Source of the DNA: Deltaproteobacteria bacterium
GTDB lineage: Bacteria; Desulfobacterota; DSM-4660; Desulfatiglandales; Desulfatiglandaceae
Direction: 5' to 3'
Length of the DNA stretch: 64,000 nucleotides
Assembly (NCBI GenBank): GCA_019309145.1
Contig: JAFDGR010000001.1
Coordinates: forward strand, 1-64,000
Shown here: in pieces, positions 57,551-64,000 of the stretch
Layout: each line of letters begins with the position of its first letter
Numbering within the stretch: position 1 is the first letter of the stretch
The notes under the pieces: generated by a model
Told to the model about the DNA's origin: nothing
The model's input: the letters and a program-made list of their open reading frames with translations, nothing else
The model's database searches: none
Program-made: the position numbers and the translations under genes

Positions 57551-58103
57551 ATATCCTCACCGCTGCCAGCGCATGTAAGGCAAGACCGGTCGCGTCGGAA
57601 TACCCGCTCTTGGTATAGCTATACCGCTGCTGGAACTCTGGGCACGTCGGAAACCGCGCTCTGACGGTAGCCCAGACGTCGGGCTTCACGTCCGTCGATT
57701 TGCGCTTCATGTTGCGTAGCTTCTCGTTCTTGTCTTTACGCTGAGACCAGTTGGCAACGCCGATTGAAGAGCGCCATACCTCTGGTTTGACCACCAAGTG
57801 TGGGATGTCGAGATATGTGAGCGCTGCCCACCACAGTAACCAGCTGGCAGTCTGGGTGCGCATCGTCTTAGGGCTGCCGATTATCCCGGCGATTGGTGGT
57901 TCCTCAAGCGCGACCATATCAATCGGCTCCCGAGATCCGAGCAGCTGTAAGAGTTTAACCATACCTTTGAAGTCGAACTTAAATGGCCCGGCTGCCCTCG
58001 TCAGCGGAATGTCCTCAAACCGAAGACAATGGTTGTTGTTCCTGTATTCAAGGACGGCTATGCGCCCGTCCTTACTACCTGGGTCAATGCCTACTACGAG
58101 CAT
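57543..58103 (-). CDS. RuvC-like Holliday junction resolvase
   Basis: About 186 aa from ATG 58103 (AAGGAG eight bases upstream). MLVVGIDPGSKDGRIAVLEY has the first catalytic Asp of the RNase H-type fold, DMVALEEPPIAGI the Glu, and SDATGLALHALAAVRIYE the last acidic pair. It resolves branched DNA before packaging. A tRNA-like element lies just upstream. Confidence 0.88.
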   Translation of the reverse strand: MLVVGIDPGSKDGRIAVLEYRNNNHCLRFEDIPLTRAAGPFKFDFKGMVKLLQLLGSREPIDMVALEEPPIAGIIGSPKTMRTQTASWLLWWAALTYLDIPHLVVKPEVWRSSIGVANWSQRKDKNEKLRNMKRKSTDVKPDVWATVRARFPTCPEFQQRYSYTKSGYSDATGLALHALAAVRIYE

Positions 58104-58129
58104 GGTCATCTCCTTCCAACTAGTATTTA

Positions 58130-58260
58130 GCGGGAGTGCCGGGACTTGAACCCGGCTGCGGAGGTGATGGTTATGACTCTTGTACACGTGCTATAAGCAT
58201 CATATCGTCCATCAAGTCTCTCCAACTGACTGACTACCAGCGCTCCGTCTATACTCCCGC
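58130..58260 (-). tRNA. tRNA-like element, Met-like anticodon (CAU), with an insertion
   Basis: On the minus strand GCGGGAGT (58253-58260) pairs with ACTCCCGC (58130-58137). A T arm (GCCGGG-TTCAAGT-CCCGGC, 58138-58156) and a D arm (AGTC-AGTTGGAGA-GACT, 58215-58231) are clear. GATGG (58209-58213) pairs with CCATC (58166-58170), closing a loop that ends GTCATAA, which contains CAT after a T. Between them are 31 extra bases (58178-58208), and about 17 more lie between acceptor and D arm. No CCA is encoded. It may be an intron-bearing or decayed tRNA-Met-like gene. Confidence 0.55.
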
Positions 58261-58406
58261 TCATTTTGTCGCATTTGCCGTAATCGTGAATTGATACGTG
58301 CCCAACAATCCTCGCAAACGAAATGACCCCAGAGGATTACACCACGCCTACTTTGACACCATTCGCCAAGCGAGCATGACTCTGGGCTGTTACTTACTAT
58401 CTTCAT
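58212..58406 (-). CDS. Small zinc-finger protein overlapping the tRNA-like element
   Basis: Codes for 64 aa. CSLGEWCQSRRGV and FVCEDCWARI give a two-pair zinc site; a charged helix follows (RLRQMRQNEREYRRSAG). The last 15 codons read into the 5' part of the tRNA-like element, so the natural end may once have been different. AAGGGA upstream of the ATG. Confidence 0.5.
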   Translation of the reverse strand: MKIVSNSPESCSLGEWCQSRRGVILWGHFVCEDCWARINSRLRQMRQNEREYRRSAGSQSVGET

Positions 58407-58429
58407 GTTGTTAGTCCCTTCGTCTTCTC

Positions 58430-58666
58430 CTACTCTTTGCTTATACGGCCATATTTAACAAGTAGTCTGATACAGGCCTTACATGTGATTGGTTTCTTAA
58501 CTCGTGTGAATCGCTGAGGCCGTCCACATAATGTTTCATAATCGCCATCACAGTATGACTTAACGTGAACTTTGCCATGCGGCAATCGCTGTGCTCCGTA
58601 AGCCTTCCATTGAGGATTAATCTGCGAAATCTCTATGCTGGTCGGCATATCTTTTTTCTGGGTCAT
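58430..58666 (-). CDS. Small hypothetical protein with Cys pair
   Basis: Codes for 78 aa, AGGAGAAGACG upstream. LCGRPQRFTRVKKPITCKAC, after SYCDGDYET, gives C...C..C..C, a zinc-like site as in small phage HNH-associated or regulator proteins. Function unknown. Confidence 0.62.
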   Translation of the reverse strand: MTQKKDMPTSIEISQINPQWKAYGAQRLPHGKVHVKSYCDGDYETLCGRPQRFTRVKKPITCKACIRLLVKYGRISKE

Positions 58667-58686
58667 CGTCTTCTCCTATTCTTTAC

Positions 58687-58752
58687 GAGGGGCAAGGCAC
58701 ACCGGCGGCGTAGAGATGTGTTATTCGCCAGTGGCACACAGCCTTGCCCCTC
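58687..58752 (-). terminator. Long hairpin between two small genes
   Basis: GAGGGGCAAGGC (58687-58698) and GCCTTGCCCCTC (58741-58752) pair perfectly over 12 bases with a 42-base loop, just after the stop of the 53-aa gene (the stem uses its TGA). There is no T tract. It may be a processing site, attenuator or transcription terminator ahead of the next gene. Confidence 0.6.
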
Positions 58753-58912
58753 ATCGTTTGCTGCCAATCCCAAGCTCTCGACGCTTGAACTGCAGGAGCT
58801 GTGTGGCGTACTTGATTTGGGTCTTATCATCGTCTCTATAAACTGCGGCTAAGCATTTCTTGTGTGCCCGGCGCACACGCCATGTATAGTATCTACGTAT
58901 CAGTGGGTTCAT
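58751..58912 (-). CDS. Small basic hypothetical protein, 53 aa
   Basis: ATG 58912 has GAGGAC upstream and lies 11 bases after the helicase stop. Encodes MNPLIRRYYTWRVRRAHKKC and FKRRELGIGSKR, very basic and helical. Likely nucleic-acid-binding. The stop is inside the hairpin that follows. Confidence 0.62.
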   Translation of the reverse strand: MNPLIRRYYTWRVRRAHKKCLAAVYRDDDKTQIKYATQLLQFKRRELGIGSKR

Positions 58913-58922
58913 AATTTTGTCC

Positions 58923-60302
58923 TCATTTTACCCAGTCTGGCACATCTACTTCGTCCTCTACTTCGTCATCTACTTCGTCATCATCGCTTTTCGGCACAGC
59001 GTCCTTAAACGTGGCGCTCGACCCGTTAAATATCAGGTCGAAGGTGCCTAGCGGGCCGTTCTTATGTTTAGCCACAGTCCCTTTAATCCTTATGTTACGA
59101 TGAAGGTGTGTCCGCTTTTGTGGGTTGTGTAAGAATATCACCTTATCAGCGGCTTGTTCAATTTCCCCGGATTCACGGAGGTCCGACAAACCAGGAGTCT
59201 TGAGGCTAATCCCTTTCTCTGACCGTCTCAACTGGGACAGCGCTATGACAGTAATGTCTAACTCGCTCGCTATCTCTTTGAGTCGGCGGGCGATCTCAGC
59301 AACGTCCTGCTGTCTATTCTCAGCCGTCTTCTTAGGGGCCTTAATCAACTGGAGGTAGTCAACAATGAGCACGCTGATATTATGCCGCTGCTTGATTACC
59401 TTAGCCCGCGAGAAGAGCTGTTGTATCCGCAAGGAAGCTGGTGAACCGATGTAGATCGGGAGTGCTTCAAGACTTTCCTTTATGCGATGCACAGCAGCCC
59501 TACGGTCTTCATTGAGTAGCCCGCGATGTAGGTTATGGAGTGATACACCTGCCTTCGCTGCTATGAGCCTATGCGTGATTGCAGACTTGGACATCTCTAA
59601 CGAGAAGTCGAGGACACCATATCCGGCAGTTGCGACATGGCGGGCAATATCCAGCGAGATGGTCGTCTTGCCGACTGATGTTCGCGCCCCTATGATCACT
59701 AATTCGCCGGCGTGTAGCCCGCCTATTATCTTATCCAGCTCGTTGAAGCCCGTCGGTACACCGGGCACTATCTGGTCACCAGCTGCTATCGCGTCCATCT
59801 CGGCCACGCTACTCTGCACCAAATCACGTAGATCGCTGATAGTACTCTTGGCTGATACGTCGATAAGGTCAGAAACGCACCGCTGCGCATACTCTACCTG
59901 CCCGTCGGCTTCGCCAGCCTCGTCATAACACCGGTCCATGACTCGGCTGCACACAGAAATTAGCCGCCGAAGTAGATACTTGTCCTTGACAATACCGGCG
60001 TAGTGTGTGATGTTCGTTATGGCCGAAACCTCTGTGAGTAATTTGGAGATATAGGCCATCCCCCCAACCTTGTCGACGTGTTTGCGCTTTTTGAGCTCAT
60101 CCCCCAATAGAATGAAATCGACCGGGATGTTTTGCTCGTGAAGCGCTATCACTGCCCTGTAAATCAATCGATGTGCAGAAAAATCAAATGCCTCAGGCGG
60201 CAAGATACTTGCAACCGTATCGATATAGGTGTTGTCGATAAGCAGACCACCTAAGACTATCCGCTCGGCCTCGCGGTTATGAGGTGGGACGTTAATGGTC
60301 AT
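58923..60302 (-). CDS. dnaB: Replicative DNA helicase, DnaB-like
   Basis: About 459 aa from ATG 60302 (TGATG overlap). The N-terminal domain has NREAERIVLGGLLIDNTYID and KRKHVDKVGGMAYISKL; the ATPase domain has LVIIGARTSVGKTTISLDIA (Walker A), VLDFSLEMSKSAITHR, ISVLIVDYLQLIKAP (Walker B), DITVIALSQLRRSEK and LRESGEIEQAADKVIFL. Six subunits unwind DNA at the fork. Acidic Asp/Glu/Val-rich tail. Confidence 0.96.
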   Translation of the reverse strand: MTINVPPHNREAERIVLGGLLIDNTYIDTVASILPPEAFDFSAHRLIYRAVIALHEQNIPVDFILLGDELKKRKHVDKVGGMAYISKLLTEVSAITNITHYAGIVKDKYLLRRLISVCSRVMDRCYDEAGEADGQVEYAQRCVSDLIDVSAKSTISDLRDLVQSSVAEMDAIAAGDQIVPGVPTGFNELDKIIGGLHAGELVIIGARTSVGKTTISLDIARHVATAGYGVLDFSLEMSKSAITHRLIAAKAGVSLHNLHRGLLNEDRRAAVHRIKESLEALPIYIGSPASLRIQQLFSRAKVIKQRHNISVLIVDYLQLIKAPKKTAENRQQDVAEIARRLKEIASELDITVIALSQLRRSEKGISLKTPGLSDLRESGEIEQAADKVIFLHNPQKRTHLHRNIRIKGTVAKHKNGPLGTFDLIFNGSSATFKDAVPKSDDDEVDDEVEDEVDVPDWVK

Positions 60303-61183
60303 CAATCTATTCCGTAGATGTCAAGTGTGTCCTTCAATCCAAGTAGCAGTTTGGACTTCAGAAAGTTGTTGGTCTCAAAACGTGTAGTAGTCTCACGGGC
60401 AGCCATCGCCATTGTGCAGACAAGCAGCTCATGATCGCAGATAGGGAGCTTCTGCCATTTGTAGGTCAACTGCTTGCCGTCGGCGAGCGCCACAAGTTCG
60501 ATGATGATGTTGCGGAGGGCGCTGGTATCACTCATCGTGCCATTATCCTTGAAGGCCTGGCGCTTAGTTGGGGCAAGAGCACAGGCAAAATACTCGATGA
60601 GGTATTTCAACTCTTTCTTCTCAAACCGTTTTAGGAACTTACGTGCAAGCTCTTGGGCGGTTACACCAGACTCACATTGTCCCTGCACTCCACTTTTGGT
60701 GGAGTTGGTGGGGACAGAGGTACTTCTTTTATCTTTCTTCTGTACAGACTCTTTAGAGTCTTCTATATCTATATCTATATCTGTCGCGCCGATTTTGCGC
60801 CGATTTTGTCCCAATTTAGATGAGCCTAATCCATCATCCCTTACTCTTAGATTAGCGTTCCTTTGCTGCTTCGCAAAGTCTGGGAAGCCCCACGCGCCGT
60901 TCTCATCTTGACACATAAGCCCTTTTTTTGCAAGCACATCGAGTACTTTTTGCGTTGCTTTTACATTGCGTCTGCGAGTCATATTGCATATCTCTTGCAA
61001 TGTCGCCGGCTGATCATGTTCGTATAGAAAGCCCCGGCGGATGCTCGGTTGGGTGAGAGATGCCCAATCATAGAGCCGTCGATAGAAGCCTTCTTGAGAA
61101 AGAGATAAAGAGAGCCACCTTAACGACGTGAGTGCTTTTGCTGGATGCCATTTATACCACGAGTATTCATTCGGCGACGGCAT
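60302..61183 (-). CDS. Replication initiator/primosomal protein
   Basis: About 293 aa from ATG 61183 (AAGGAAG upstream). WYKWHPAKALTSLRWLSLSL and REGFYRRLYDWASL-like sequence recall the DUF1376 N-terminal domain of phage replication proteins, followed by a winged helix (LQEICNMTRRRNVKATQKVL, GLMCQDENGAWGF). The middle is Asp/Ser/Lys-rich. It overlaps the helicase gene, as initiator-loader genes usually do. A role in loading DnaB is inferred. Confidence 0.75.
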   Translation of the reverse strand: MPSPNEYSWYKWHPAKALTSLRWLSLSLSQEGFYRRLYDWASLTQPSIRRGFLYEHDQPATLQEICNMTRRRNVKATQKVLDVLAKKGLMCQDENGAWGFPDFAKQQRNANLRVRDDGLGSSKLGQNRRKIGATDIDIDIEDSKESVQKKDKRSTSVPTNSTKSGVQGQCESGVTAQELARKFLKRFEKKELKYLIEYFACALAPTKRQAFKDNGTMSDTSALRNIIIELVALADGKQLTYKWQKLPICDHELLVCTMAMAARETTTRFETNNFLKSKLLLGLKDTLDIYGID

Positions 61184-61319
61184 CTTCGGCTTCCTTGTTG
61201 CCGCCTTTAAGTGTGATAGAGCCGGCAGGTATTGATGCAGCAAGGCCGCAGTCAGGGCAGGGAAGGCATAGTTTGCCAGTTGGCATAAAGCCAAGAGTGA
61301 TAATCTTCCATGTTCTCAT
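61167..61319 (-). CDS. Small zinc-binding protein, 50 aa
   Basis: ATG 61319 has AGGAG six bases upstream. Encodes MRTWKIITLGFMPTGKLCLP, then CPDCGLAASIPAG and an acidic end: a two-pair Cys site (CLPCPDCG). It is the first gene behind the structured leader and overlaps the next start by 17 bases. Confidence 0.62.
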   Translation of the reverse strand: MRTWKIITLGFMPTGKLCLPCPDCGLAASIPAGSITLKGGNKEAEDAVAE

Positions 61320-61341
61320 GGTGATCTCCTGGAGGGGAATA

Positions 61342-61435
61342 CGGGGCCGCGGGCTGCAATGCCTAAACCAACGGAGTTGGGAGGAAACCTTTGGCCCCGG
61401 AATTGTTTTACGGAAGTTCTTAATTTAAGCATTGC
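61342..61435 (-). promoter_or_regulatory. Structured leader with interleaved inverted repeats (pseudoknot candidate)
   Basis: Four segments interleave as A-B-A'-B': CGGGGCC (61342-61348) with GGCCCCG (61393-61399), and GCAATGC (61356-61362) with GCATTGC (61429-61435). A 5-base hairpin CCAAC-GGA-GTTGG (61368-61380) sits inside. In the minus-strand RNA it begins where the promoter would start transcription and ends just before the AGGAG of the 50-aa gene. It could be an RNA switch or translational operator. No gene lies in 61320-61448. Confidence 0.6.
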
Positions 61436-61443
61436 AAATCCAC

Positions 61444-61472
61444 TGTTATCATACCCCGTTATCGGATGTCAA
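61444..61472 (-). promoter_or_regulatory. Promoter candidate for the helicase operon
   Basis: Minus strand: TTGACA (61467-61472), 17 bases, ATAACA (61444-61449). A perfect -35 with a moderate -10; the GATAACA context also occurs at the left-operon promoter. It overlaps the end of the small gene at 61449. Confidence 0.55.
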
Positions 61473-61619
61473 GCGGTAATCTTCTACCGCTTTATCTGGC
61501 CGCGCCGTTCGAGCCGGCCTATCTCGCGTTTCGCCGTCATAATCCTTGCCGTCCGGAGTCTCCATTGCGGAGGCCGCTACCCCTCCGCTTTCTCTAGCAG
61601 TCGTATCCTTGTATATCAT
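61449..61619 (-). CDS. Small hydrophilic hypothetical protein
   Basis: About 56 aa from ATG 61619: MIYKDTTARESGGVAASAME and many Asp/Arg residues (DRPARTARPDKAVEDY). Probably unstructured. A longer frame to 61715 overlaps the HU gene and is a shadow there. Weak ribosome site. Confidence 0.5.
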   Translation of the reverse strand: MIYKDTTARESGGVAASAMETPDGKDYDGETRDRPARTARPDKAVEDYRLTSDNGV

Positions 61620-61636
61620 CGTGGTCTCTTTCTCAG

Positions 61637-61936
61637 TTACTTCGCCTGGCGCTTGCGATAATGCTCCACAACAACATCGCGCCAGCCGCGCGCCGCCCTG
61701 AAGCGCATGGAGCACGAGGCCGGTATCCGCGTCCGTTCGCGGGTATAGACGTTATAGCCCTTGCGGGTGCGGATGTTGGACAGATAGAACCGCCCAACAC
61801 CTCTGATTGTGATATTATGTCCAGCCTTCAACTGCTCTTGGATATGCCCAAAGACAGCCTCTATGGCTAGTTTCGCCTGTGGCTGTGTGATAGCGGCCTC
61901 TGTTGCGACGTATCTGACTATTGGTAATGCTGACAT
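61637..61936 (-). CDS. HU/IHF family DNA-binding protein
   Basis: Codes for 99 aa. PQAKLAIEAVFGHIQEQLKA, ITIRGVGRFYLSNIRTRKGY (the arm base; GVGRF is the family hallmark) and the MRFRAARGWRDVV end match HU. It bends and compacts DNA and may help initiation or packaging. Basic tail HYRKRQAK. Confidence 0.9.
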   Translation of the reverse strand: MSALPIVRYVATEAAITQPQAKLAIEAVFGHIQEQLKAGHNITIRGVGRFYLSNIRTRKGYNVYTRERTRIPASCSMRFRAARGWRDVVVEHYRKRQAK

Positions 61937-61937
61937 G

Positions 61938-62024
61938 TTAATGTCCCTTTCGCTTATATTCCAGCCATGTAATCAGCCCCACCATACACATGAGAATTAC
62001 CGTTACAGCTATTATACCGTTCAT
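61938..62024 (-). CDS. Tiny membrane peptide, 28 aa
   Basis: ATG 62024: MNGIIAVTVILMCMVGLITW, then EYKRKGH: one membrane helix with a basic tail. The ribosome site is distant (GGAGAG about 20 bases away), so the start is uncertain; a longer frame reaches 62120 but reads poorly. Confidence 0.42.
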   Translation of the reverse strand: MNGIIAVTVILMCMVGLITWLEYKRKGH

Positions 62025-62037
62025 ACTGATGTGTCGC

Positions 62038-62169
62038 TCACGATTTCTCTCCTTTTGGTTTGGGTTTCTGTGGGATGGTGGTGCTATCGCCCTTATGCCA
62101 CCAGCCCGTCGCACAGCCACATTTGCCGCAGACGGCTTTGTCGCTGGACAAGAACTCCTTGGTGGTCAT
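62038..62169 (-). CDS. Small Cys-pair protein, 43 aa
   Basis: MTTKEFLSSDKAVCGKCGCA, followed by TGWWHKGDS and a Lys/Pro tail. C-x2-C-x-C suggests metal binding. It overlaps the previous gene by 77 bases in another frame; one of the two may be shortened in nature. No clean ribosome site. Confidence 0.42.
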   Translation of the reverse strand: MTTKEFLSSDKAVCGKCGCATGWWHKGDSTTIPQKPKPKGEKS

Positions 62170-62284
62170 GCCAACCGGAATAGAGAACGGCTGCCTCCGG
62201 GTCTGAAAGCAACTTGAAATCGTATTTGCCCGCGCCGTTCACCGCGACGCCGAACCGTTTTGGCAGCCGCGTCAAGCCCCGCAT
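62093..62284 (-). CDS. Small hypothetical protein
   Basis: Codes for 63 aa from ATG 62284 (GAGGAG eight bases upstream). RFGVAVNGAGKYDFKLLSDP, then AAVLYSGWHDHQGVLV reads as a small beta domain; the last 20 residues look like shadow sequence. Overlaps the small Cys-pair gene. Function unknown. Confidence 0.48.
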   Translation of the reverse strand: MRGLTRLPKRFGVAVNGAGKYDFKLLSDPEAAVLYSGWHDHQGVLVQRQSRLRQMWLCDGLVA

Positions 62285-62526
62285 CTTCGTTGCTCCTCTC
62301 TTGGGTGCATGAAATTGTCAACTATGGCGTGATACGTCCCGGCCTCTTTGGCCGCGACCTCTTCGTCTGGGTCGGCAAACGGCCAGCCCGCAGCACACAA
62401 TTCCTCGTCAAACCGGAATGTGCATTCCGGGCAATCCTCATCGCAGTATAACGGCGGCTCCGGGCCAGGGCAGGCGTCAAAGCCTATCAGATAGCCATAC
62501 TGCTCATCGCCTACTCTACTGGGCAT
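62272..62526 (-). CDS. Small acidic Cys-rich protein
   Basis: Codes for 84 aa with GGAGGGAGG upstream. DACPGPEPPLYCDEDCPECT and LCAAGWPFADPDEE include several Cys likely to bind metal. Function unknown. Confidence 0.62.
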   Translation of the reverse strand: MPSRVGDEQYGYLIGFDACPGPEPPLYCDEDCPECTFRFDEELCAAGWPFADPDEEVAAKEAGTYHAIVDNFMHPREEQRRCGA

Positions 62527-62546
62527 CCTCCCTCCTTACTTATTAG

Positions 62547-62825
62547 TTAGCTGTCGGTGGTAATGAGGCATACCGTCTCTATGATGTCTATCCCAATCGG
62601 TTGCCCGTCCCAGCCCGCAAAGAACAAGAGCCAGATGCTGCGCCCGTTCGCGGCTTGTCCGAAATAGGCGCGGCCCATGTAGCTACGCCTGCTAGCTAAT
62701 AGCGAGAACTCAATGTCAACGGCAGCCCGCAGGCTTGAGTCAACACCGGTATACGGCAAACCAGGATAATGATGTGCTAGATTCTCCTCAAGTTGGGTCA
62801 ACAGGTTGTCAACAATAGCTGTCAT
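62547..62825 (-). CDS. Hypothetical protein
   Basis: Codes for 92 aa with GGAGGAA upstream. An N-terminal helix (IVDNLLTQLEENLAHH) precedes a beta part (FSLLASRRSYMGRAYFGQAA, SIWLLFFAGWDG, IGIDIIETVCLITT). No family recognised. Confidence 0.65.
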   Translation of the reverse strand: MTAIVDNLLTQLEENLAHHYPGLPYTGVDSSLRAAVDIEFSLLASRRSYMGRAYFGQAANGRSIWLLFFAGWDGQPIGIDIIETVCLITTDS

Positions 62826-62880
62826 AATAGATTCCTCCGTTAAGGTTGTTTAACTGCTTGGGATGTTACTACTATAGCGT

Positions 62881-62916
62881 GGCGGGCCATGCAAGAGGAG
62901 ACAAACACAGCCCGCC
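62881..62916 (-). terminator. GC-rich hairpin
   Basis: GGCGGGC (62881-62887) and GCCCGCC (62910-62916) form a 7-base stem with a 22-base loop, between two small leftward genes. No T tract follows. Weak terminator or regulatory structure. The rest of 62826-62952 holds no gene I can support. Confidence 0.4.
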
Positions 62917-62952
62917 GAAATGCCCAGCATGCGCCAGGCGGTATGATACCTA

Positions 62953-63081
62953 CTATTTGAAACGAGGCGGCCTGCCCTTCGTCAGACCGCCAGAAGTGTT
63001 CATGGAACTGCTAATGAACGCAAACAAACAGCCGAAGAGCGATGTGAACAGCACCGTTAGGATGCCGGTGGGGCGACTCAT
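62953..63081 (-). CDS. Small membrane protein, 42 aa
   Basis: ATG 63081 has AAGGGAGAG upstream. MSRPTGILTVLFTSLFGCLF, then AFISSS is a membrane helix, followed by a basic end (KGRPPRFK). Coupled to the gene before it by ATGA. Function unknown. Confidence 0.58.
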   Translation of the reverse strand: MSRPTGILTVLFTSLFGCLFAFISSSMNTSGGLTKGRPPRFK

Positions 63082-63185
63082 ATCTCTCCCTTCTTTGTCA
63101 TTCGCGCCATTACATTACTATACATTATTACCCGGCCCCTCAAGCCGGTTGCATATTGGCCGCCCAACTGTATTCCCCGCTTCAT
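63078..63185 (-). CDS. Tiny basic protein, 35 aa
   Basis: ATGA-coupled at both ends. MKRGIQLGGQYATGLRGRVI and MARMTKKGEI. No motif. Supported by the double coupling. Confidence 0.45.
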   Translation of the reverse strand: MKRGIQLGGQYATGLRGRVIMYSNVMARMTKKGEI

Positions 63186-63481
63186 AGCGGCCCCCAATGT
63201 TCTGGCAGTTCTATGGTTAGCAATCGGCCTTCTCTGTGCACCATGCCACGCCCGTGCTCAATCGCGTCTATTGCCGCAACGCTCAAATGGCCATTCCACT
63301 GCTCCAGCATTTCTATGGCACATGCGATACACGTGTTGTAATCCATCCGGCCATATAACGAGTGCCCAATAGCAGTGCCTCGTGATACGTGGGCAGTAGG
63401 GCATTTACAATTACGCCCTGCCGTTGCTAACGTGGAAATTGCGTCATCAAGACATGCGTTCTTTTGTGCTGTCATCCTCAT
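63182..63481 (-). CDS. Hypothetical protein
   Basis: About 99 aa from ATG 63481 (GAGGAGACAGACT upstream). MRMTAQKNACLDDAISTLAT, CKCPTAHVSRGTAIGHSLYG and TCIACAIEMLEQWN; four Cys suggest metal binding. Function unknown. Confidence 0.6.
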   Translation of the reverse strand: MRMTAQKNACLDDAISTLATAGRNCKCPTAHVSRGTAIGHSLYGRMDYNTCIACAIEMLEQWNGHLSVAAIDAIEHGRGMVHREGRLLTIELPEHWGPL

Positions 63482-63494
63482 AGTCTGTCTCCTC

Positions 63495-63587
63495 TCATTG
63501 TGAATAAAGCAGCATGATCGCCGCACAGATGAGGAGCGCCCAAACCACGAGCGCCCCAAGATAGTCCGAGCGGGCTTGTGGGGTCAC
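63495..63587 (-). CDS. Tiny membrane protein, 30 aa
   Basis: GTG 63587 overlaps the previous stop (GTGA). MTPQARSDYLGALVVWALLI followed by CAAIMLLYSQ: one membrane helix. GGAG nine bases upstream. Function unknown. Confidence 0.5.
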   Translation of the reverse strand: MTPQARSDYLGALVVWALLICAAIMLLYSQ

Positions 63588-63817
63588 GGCGCTGTCTCCA
63601 TTAGCCCGGCAACAAACCCGTTGAGAAATATCCGGGCCTCACGGATGCTGCTTGCCGTGAATAATGACTCTGACCCAACTCGTGTGGCCAACATAGCCTT
63701 GTGGCATAACCTATATTGCCGCCTATGTGTGAGCGGGTGTTCACTAATCCATACCTTGAGACCTATATCGTCCGCGCTAGCACAGAGCTTCGCTAAGCTG
63801 TCTCTAACCTGACTCAT
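63584..63817 (-). CDS. Hypothetical protein
   Basis: Codes for 77 aa, GAGGAGCGAGGGT before ATG. VRDSLAKLCASADDIGLKVW, HPLTHRRQYRLCHKAMLATR and IREARIFLNGFVAGL. Mixed alpha/beta; no family recognised. ATGA overlap with the partial gene upstream. Confidence 0.62.
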   Translation of the reverse strand: MSQVRDSLAKLCASADDIGLKVWISEHPLTHRRQYRLCHKAMLATRVGSESLFTASSIREARIFLNGFVAGLMETAP

Positions 63818-64000
63818 ACCCTCGCTCCTCTCGTCAATTCCCTTGCCTGTCGCAACGCCTCAGCCCAGTCCATACCGGACCGCTCCAACAGTCCTGCTAT
63901 GCTGCTTGCCGCCACATCAGTCGACGGGCAGCATGTTTCTCTGATATACTGTTCGACCGCAAGCCGCACCTCATTCGCACGGTTGTGCGCCAACAGGTGG
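63814..64000 (-). CDS. Hypothetical protein, 3' part only (cut by the window)
   Basis: The last 62 codons of a leftward gene whose start is outside the window: VRLAVEQYIRETCCPSTDVA, then ASSIAGLLERSGMDWAEALR, QARELTRG. Helical. The TGA overlaps the next start. Confidence 0.6.
   Translation of the reverse strand, partial: HLLAHNRANEVRLAVEQYIRETCCPSTDVAASSIAGLLERSGMDWAEALRQARELTRGARV

Noticed and set aside
1-64000. CRISPR arrays, insertion sequences, integrase or attachment sites
   Set aside because: I saw no regularly spaced repeats, no transposase motifs and no recombinase; the tRNA-like element has no duplicated 3' segment that I could find.

Overview
The window reads as part, possibly most, of a double-stranded DNA phage genome of the tailed class Caudoviricetes. 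It is packed with short genes joined by ATGA, TAATG and GTGA overlaps, most with strong AGGAG-type ribosome sites, and uses the standard bacterial code (TAA, TAG and TGA all end genes). A bacterial host is implied by the DnaB helicase, the SSB with an acidic tip, the Shine-Dalgarno sites and a lipoprotein signal. The host cannot be named from the sequence. I see no integrase or immunity repressor, so a strictly lytic lifestyle is likely but not proven. A long tape-measure protein (915 aa), a tail assembly chaperone with an apparent -1 frameshift, and no recognisable sheath suggest a long-tailed siphovirus-like particle with Mu-like head proteins (DUF935-like portal, protease-scaffold, gpT-like major capsid protein).

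Layout. (1) About 15-6200, minus strand: small regulators, a split DNA methyltransferase interrupted by an HNH endonuclease gene, an ATP-grasp enzyme, SSB. (2) 6.2-6.4 kb: divergent control region. (3) 6.4-40.0 kb, plus strand: terminase small subunit candidate, portal, protease-scaffold, decoration protein, capsid, neck and tail genes, large terminase, tape measure, baseplate and fibre genes, a beta-class DNA methyltransferase, a metallophosphoesterase, a glycosyltransferase, a LamG-domain protein, then the lysis region (lipoprotein, membrane protein, M15 peptidase). One zinc-ribbon/membrane gene at 21.4-21.6 kb runs against this operon with its own promoter-like site. (4) 40.02-64.0 kb, minus strand: a tandem two-domain GroES-like protein, a nucleotide-modification-associated protein, a compact SbcC/SbcD-like pair, nucleases, two more methyltransferases, a long run of tiny zinc-finger and paralogous proteins, Sak4-like recombination ATPase with DUF669, RuvC-like resolvase, a tRNA-like element, DnaB helicase with its partner, and an HU-like protein. 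The gene at the right edge is cut by the window.

How it fits together. The two minus-strand arms (right end and left end) share a paralogous gene pair, as expected if they form one leftward early/replication region in a circular map. Replication uses DnaB, its likely loader/initiator and SSB. Recombination uses the Sak4-like ATPase, DUF669 protein, PD-(D/E)XK nucleases, RuvC-like resolvase and the SbcCD-like pair. No DNA polymerase is visible, so it is either host-supplied or outside the window. Four DNA methyltransferases, an R2K-like ATP-grasp protein, an Nmad1/DUF1599 protein and a glycosyltransferase point to protected or chemically modified DNA.

No database search was possible. Family names rest on motifs I can read; functions of many small genes are unknown and are stated as such.
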